Source of the DNA: an uncultured Mediterraneibacter sp.
Lineage (GTDB): Bacteria; Bacillota; Clostridia; Lachnospirales; Lachnospiraceae
Direction: 5' to 3'
Assembly: GCF_934309415.1 (NCBI RefSeq)
Contig: NZ_CAKRDI010000004.1
Coordinates: 62,001 to 126,000 of the forward strand
Length of the DNA: 64,000 nt
Shown here: one piece after another, positions 60,512 through 64,000 of the stretch
Numbering within the stretch: position 1 is the first letter of the stretch
How the letters are laid out: each line of letters begins with the position of its first letter
Notes under the pieces: generated by a model
Databases searched by the model: none
What the model was told of the DNA's origin: nothing
The model's input: only the letters and a program-made list of their open reading frames with translations
Position numbers and translations under genes: made by a program

Positions 60512-62467
60512 ATGAAAGATTTGGAGACAAGATACCTGGAGCGGTTATCAGATCTGTATCCGACGATCGCAGCGGCATCGACAGAAATTATCAATCTACA
60601 GTCAATTCTGAACCTGCCGAAAGGAACAGAACATTTCCTGACAGATGTGCACGGAGAATATGAAGCATTTTCTCATGTGTTAAAAAACGGATCAGGATCC
60701 GTAAGAAGAAAGATCGATGATGTATTCGGGAATACGATGAGTGTGAAAGACAAGCGTTTTCTGGCTACACTGATCTATTATCCGAAAGCAAAGATGGAGA
60801 AGGTAAAGCGGACAGAGACGAATATGGATGACTGGTATAAGGTGAATCTGTACCGTCTGATCGAGGTGGCAAAGCGCGCCGCAAGCAAATACACCCGTTC
60901 GAAAGTCAGAAAATCACTGCCGAAAGATTTTGCGTATGTGATTGAGGAACTGATCACGGAGAAAGCAGAGGTCAGTGATAAAGAGTCCTATTATAATGAA
61001 ATTATTACAACGATGATCCGGATCGGCAGAGCAGAAGAATTTATTATTGCTATTTCAGAGATGATTCAGCGTCTGGTTGTAGATCATTTACATATTGTGG
61101 GTGATATTTATGACAGAGGTCCGGGACCACATATCATCATGGACAAGCTGATGGCGTATCATTCTGTTGATATTCAGTGGGGAAACCATGATGTACTCTG
61201 GATGGGGGCAGCAGCCGGACAGAGAGGTTGTATTGCGAATGCGATCCGTATCTGTGCGCGTTACGGTAACCTGGATATTCTGGAGGACGGTTATGGAATC
61301 AATCTGCTTCCGCTGGCGACATTTGCACTCAGAGTTTATAAAGATGATCCGTGTACCTGTTTTAAGCTGAAAGTGCCGGAGCATCCGGATTCTTATGAGA
61401 TGCAGATGAACCTCAGGATTCATAAGGCAATCTCGATTATTCAGTTTAAGGTAGAGGGACAGATTGCTCAGAGACAGCCGCAGTTCCATCTGGAAAACCG
61501 TGCATTACTGCATCTGATCGATTATAAAAAAGGAACGATCAAGCTGAACAATGGAAAAGAATATAAGCTCCTGGATACGAATTTCCCGACAATCGATCCG
61601 GAGAATCCATATGAACTGACGGAAGAAGAGGAAGATATTATGAATCGCCTGGAGCATGCGTTCATGGGATGTGAGAAACTTCAGGAACATATGCGTTTCC
61701 TTTTGAATAAAGGAAGTCTTTATAAAGTTTATAATAATAATCTGTTGTATCATGGATGCGTTCCGCTTACAGAAGAAGGAAAGCTGAAAGAAGTCAGTGT
61801 CTTTGGAAGAAAATATAAAGGGCGTGCACTTTATAATGTCCTGGACAGCTATGTACGAAAAGGATTTTTTGCGCTGGATGAAAAAGAACGTCAGGATGGA
61901 AAGGATATCATGTGGTATATCTGGCTTCATCCGGATTCACCATTATTTGGTAAAAATAAAATGGCTACATTTGAGAGATACTTTTTAGCAGAGAAAGAGA
62001 TGCATGTGGAAAAGAAAAATCCATACTATGCATTGCTTGAAAATGAAAAAGTAATCGATGGAATTCTCAGAGAATTTGGTCTGGATCCGGCAGAGGCGCG
62101 CATTGTCAACGGACATGTTCCGGTGCGGAAGAAAGATGGGGAGAATCCGATCAAATGTAATGGTAAGGTAATGGTCATTGATGGTGGTTTTTCCAAAGCA
62201 TATCAGAAAGAGACAGGAATTGCAGGGTATACGCTGATTTTCAATTCCTATGGAATTCTTCTGGTAGCGCATGAACCGTTTGAATCGACAGAAGCAGCCA
62301 TTGAAAAAGAAAATGACATCCATTCAGAAATCATGGTTGTAAAGCGTGTGATGGACAGAATTCTTGTAGGTGACACAGATATAGGAAAGGATCTGAAAGA
62401 GCAGATCCATGATCTGGAGTGTCTGCTGGCAGCATATAGAAATGGTGAGATTATAGAGAAAGCCTAA
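60512..62467 (+). CDS. fbp: fructose-1,6-bisphosphatase class III (Firmicutes type)
   Basis: A 651-residue gluconeogenic phosphatase of the Firmicutes-specific class, built on a calcineurin-like metallophosphatase core. The N-terminus [20 protein letters not shown] then [39 protein letters not shown] and [18 protein letters not shown] are the metal-binding motifs. [19 protein letters not shown] and [11 protein letters not shown] lie near the end. Together with pckA it gives two key gluconeogenic steps in this window. It follows dapB closely, with AAAGGAA before the ATG. Confidence 0.97.
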   Translation: MKDLETRYLERLSDLYPTIAAASTEIINLQSILNLPKGTEHFLTDVHGEYEAFSHVLKNGSGSVRRKIDDVFGNTMSVKDKRFLATLIYYPKAKMEKVKRTETNMDDWYKVNLYRLIEVAKRAASKYTRSKVRKSLPKDFAYVIEELITEKAEVSDKESYYNEIITTMIRIGRAEEFIIAISEMIQRLVVDHLHIVGDIYDRGPGPHIIMDKLMAYHSVDIQWGNHDVLWMGAAAGQRGCIANAIRICARYGNLDILEDGYGINLLPLATFALRVYKDDPCTCFKLKVPEHPDSYEMQMNLRIHKAISIIQFKVEGQIAQRQPQFHLENRALLHLIDYKKGTIKLNNGKEYKLLDTNFPTIDPENPYELTEEEEDIMNRLEHAFMGCEKLQEHMRFLLNKGSLYKVYNNNLLYHGCVPLTEEGKLKEVSVFGRKYKGRALYNVLDSYVRKGFFALDEKERQDGKDIMWYIWLHPDSPLFGKNKMATFERYFLAEKEMHVEKKNPYYALLENEKVIDGILREFGLDPAEARIVNGHVPVRKKDGENPIKCNGKVMVIDGGFSKAYQKETGIAGYTLIFNSYGILLVAHEPFESTEAAIEKENDIHSEIMVVKRVMDRILVGDTDIGKDLKEQIHDLECLLAAYRNGEIIEKA

Positions 62468-62630
62468 AATTTTTAATCAGATTCTGAATATGGTTAAAAT
62501 TATTTTCTACTGGATGTATGCCGTAAAGTGCGAAATATGTCCGACAGAAAGATTGAAAAAAGACAATCTATATTAAGTGAATAAATGACAGAAGCTACGG
62601 TACTCACAGAAGTAGCAAAGTGGAGAAGCT

Positions 62631-62663
62631 GTTGCTGGTTGCAGGATAGCTGGAAACAGCAAC
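62631..62663. repeat. short hairpin repeat, GTTGCTG/CAGCAAC variant
   Basis: GTTGCTGGTTGCAGG and GGAAACAGCAAC form the same 33-bp layout as GTTACTG...CAGTAAC, but with A-T replaced by G-C on both arms. It lies 39 bp before the sigma-factor start, in a 235-bp gap with no other clear feature. Confidence 0.75.
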
Positions 62664-62702
62664 GAGAAGATTCACTTTACGAAAGGCAGGAAAGGTGAAT
62701 AC

Positions 62703-63545
62703 ATGGAAAAAGAATTAAATATCCCGGAGGGAACAGAAGTAACAGAACCGTTGAAGATCTATTTGAATGAGATCGGACAGATCCCGCTTCTGGATGAGGC
62801 AGAAGAAAGAGAACTTGGGAAAAGAAGTTCTGAGGGAGACCAGGAAGCAAGAAGAAAACTCGAGGAGGGTAATCTGCGTCTGGTTGTATCACTTGCAAAA
62901 CATTATACAGGACGGGGAATTCCACTGATGGATCTGATCCAGGAAGGAAATATCGGACTGATGCGTGCGGTAGAAAAATATGATTTTACAAAAGAAAACC
63001 GTTTTTCCACGTATGCATCCTGGTGGATCAAAGAGGCCATGCAGCGTGCCATTGACCAGCAGTCCAGAGAGATCCGCGTGCCGGTTCATGTGGCTGAGAA
63101 TATGAAGAAAGTACAGCGGATTGCAAAAGAACTTCAGCAGACACTTGGAAGAGAGGCAACACCGGAAGAGATTGCGGAGAAACTGGACGGAAAAGATGCA
63201 GCATATGTAAAAGAGATTCTGTCTTATCTTCAGAATCCGGTATCCCTTGAGACGCCTGTCGGAGAAGATGGAGAGAACAATCTGGGTGATATGGTGGAAG
63301 ACAAAACAGAGGCAACACCGGAAGAAGCGATGAATCAGCTCGTACAGAAAGAGGAAGTCAGCGAGCTTCTGGAATCTCTGACTGAGAGAGAGCGTCAGGT
63401 TATCCGGCTGCGCTATGGCCTGGAAGATGGAAAACCGCATACACTGGAAGAAATCGGAAATGAACTGGACGTGACAAGAGAACGCGTGCGTCAGATCGAA
63501 GCAAGAGCGATGGAAAAGCTTAGAAACAAAGCGGAGAAAGAATAA
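62703..63545 (+). CDS. group 2 (non-primary) sigma-70 family RNA polymerase sigma factor
   Basis: A 280-residue sigma factor of the RpoD/RpoS type lacking region 1.1. Region 1.2 is about 15-48 ([20 protein letters not shown]). Region 2 has [20 protein letters not shown] and [20 protein letters not shown], region 3 [20 protein letters not shown], and region 4 [20 protein letters not shown] with [18 protein letters not shown]. Near-identity to SigA in 2.4 and 4.2 implies recognition of similar promoters. It is shorter than primary sigma factors (>350 residues), so a stationary-phase or stress role is inferred. Confidence 0.88.
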   Translation: MEKELNIPEGTEVTEPLKIYLNEIGQIPLLDEAEERELGKRSSEGDQEARRKLEEGNLRLVVSLAKHYTGRGIPLMDLIQEGNIGLMRAVEKYDFTKENRFSTYASWWIKEAMQRAIDQQSREIRVPVHVAENMKKVQRIAKELQQTLGREATPEEIAEKLDGKDAAYVKEILSYLQNPVSLETPVGEDGENNLGDMVEDKTEATPEEAMNQLVQKEEVSELLESLTERERQVIRLRYGLEDGKPHTLEEIGNELDVTRERVRQIEARAMEKLRNKAEKE

Positions 63546-63744
63546 GGAACAGTGTGTTCTGTGGTGATTGTTAAGAGAGCGTATGAGCAATAATATCCTG
63601 TGTTCCTGTTTCAATGAGCAAGAGAGACAGATCTGTGTATAATAAAAATTAAGCACCAATATTGAAAGATAAGATGTATAAATTTTCAGAGAAATGCAAA
63701 TAGTAAGACCGAAGAAAATTTATACGGAAAGGGAGACTGACATT

Positions 63745-64000
63745 ATGAAAATAGTGAAAAAGCTCTTGGTGCTTATGACATGTACATTGGTACTTCTCGG
63801 TACAGCAGCATGCGGAAACACCACAAATACGGATGACAACGCAGCGAATCAGACAACACAGGACAGCGCAATGGACAATGCCGGTAACAATGTGAATGAT
63901 GAAAATGGAACAGGAAATACGACAGGTGATACTGCGACAAATGACAACAACGGAAATTCCAATGTCAATGATGCAACGAACGGAACGGATAGAAATGGTA
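63745..64000 (+). CDS. lipoprotein, N-terminal part (runs off the window)
   Basis: The ATG at 63745 follows AAAGGGAG. The product begins KIVKKLLVLMTCTLVLLGTA and has a lipobox LGTAAC with the lipidated Cys at residue 23. The next 60 residues are almost entirely Asn, Thr, Asp, Gly and Ala, a flexible surface spacer. No domain is reached before the window ends, so the function cannot be given. The 200-bp gap from the sigma gene shows no other feature. Confidence 0.75.
   Translation, partial: MKIVKKLLVLMTCTLVLLGTAACGNTTNTDDNAANQTTQDSAMDNAGNNVNDENGTGNTTGDTATNDNNGNSNVNDATNGTDRNG

Overview
The window looks like chromosome of a gut Lachnospiraceae (Clostridia), near the Mediterraneibacter / Ruminococcus torques / Dorea / Coprococcus group. 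This is inferred from gene content: anaerobic (cbi) cobalamin genes, ATP-dependent PEP carboxykinase, class III fructose-1,6-bisphosphatase, HprK, a Thr T-box, long-form HPF, a UPF0371 protein and a GH112 phosphorylase. Strong AGGAGG-type ribosome sites and U-rich terminators fit. No rRNA, tRNA, CRISPR array, phage or transposase gene was seen.

Layout. 1-5618: cobalamin operon I (end of probable cbiD, cbiL, cbiF, cbiH, fused cbiE-cbiT, cbiA). 5883-7487 (minus): pckA, inserted between the two B12 blocks. 7775-14514: operon II (cobT, cobS, cobC, cbiB, cobD, cbiP), the late and nucleotide-loop steps. 14751-17933: MATE exporter, HAD phosphatase, EamA transporter. 18288-32529: a galactoside / host-glycan locus with two AraC regulators, a sugar ABC importer, GH2 and GH42 beta-galactosidases and a divergent GH112 galacto-N-biose / lacto-N-biose phosphorylase. 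32746-35038: promoter, Thr T-box and thrS. 35063-44012: polysaccharide deacetylase, ABC exporter, dus, PAP2 phosphatase, pyrG, a decayed symporter fragment and a UPF0371 protein. 44230-51628: ftsH, HAD, uvrC, hprK, ROK glucokinase. 51783-64000: class A PBP, YigZ, hpf, typA, a two-OB-fold SSB-like protein, dapB, fbp, a group 2 sigma factor and the start of a lipoprotein.

The most unusual material is between the genes. One element occurs as five full copies of exactly 143 bp (18002, 32563, 38386, 50378, 55472) in both orientations, with diverged or partial copies and many stand-alone copies of its terminal 33-bp hairpin. Differences between copies include paired changes that keep stems intact, so folding appears to be under selection. 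A second family is a small MITE-like element with 21-bp terminal inverted repeats starting ATTAGAGTGTGTCT; its TAG serves as the stop codon of two genes. Further repeats include a 55-bp sequence in two copies differing only by transitions, and a palindrome twice fused to the U-tract of a terminator.

Several leaders also look regulatory: a long stem that would hide the cobT ribosome site, a 27-bp stem plus GC-rich direct repeats ahead of hprK, a two-hairpin leader ahead of the glucokinase, and a uvrC promoter placed so that its mRNA would be leaderless. All functional statements rest on reading motifs by eye; no database search was possible.
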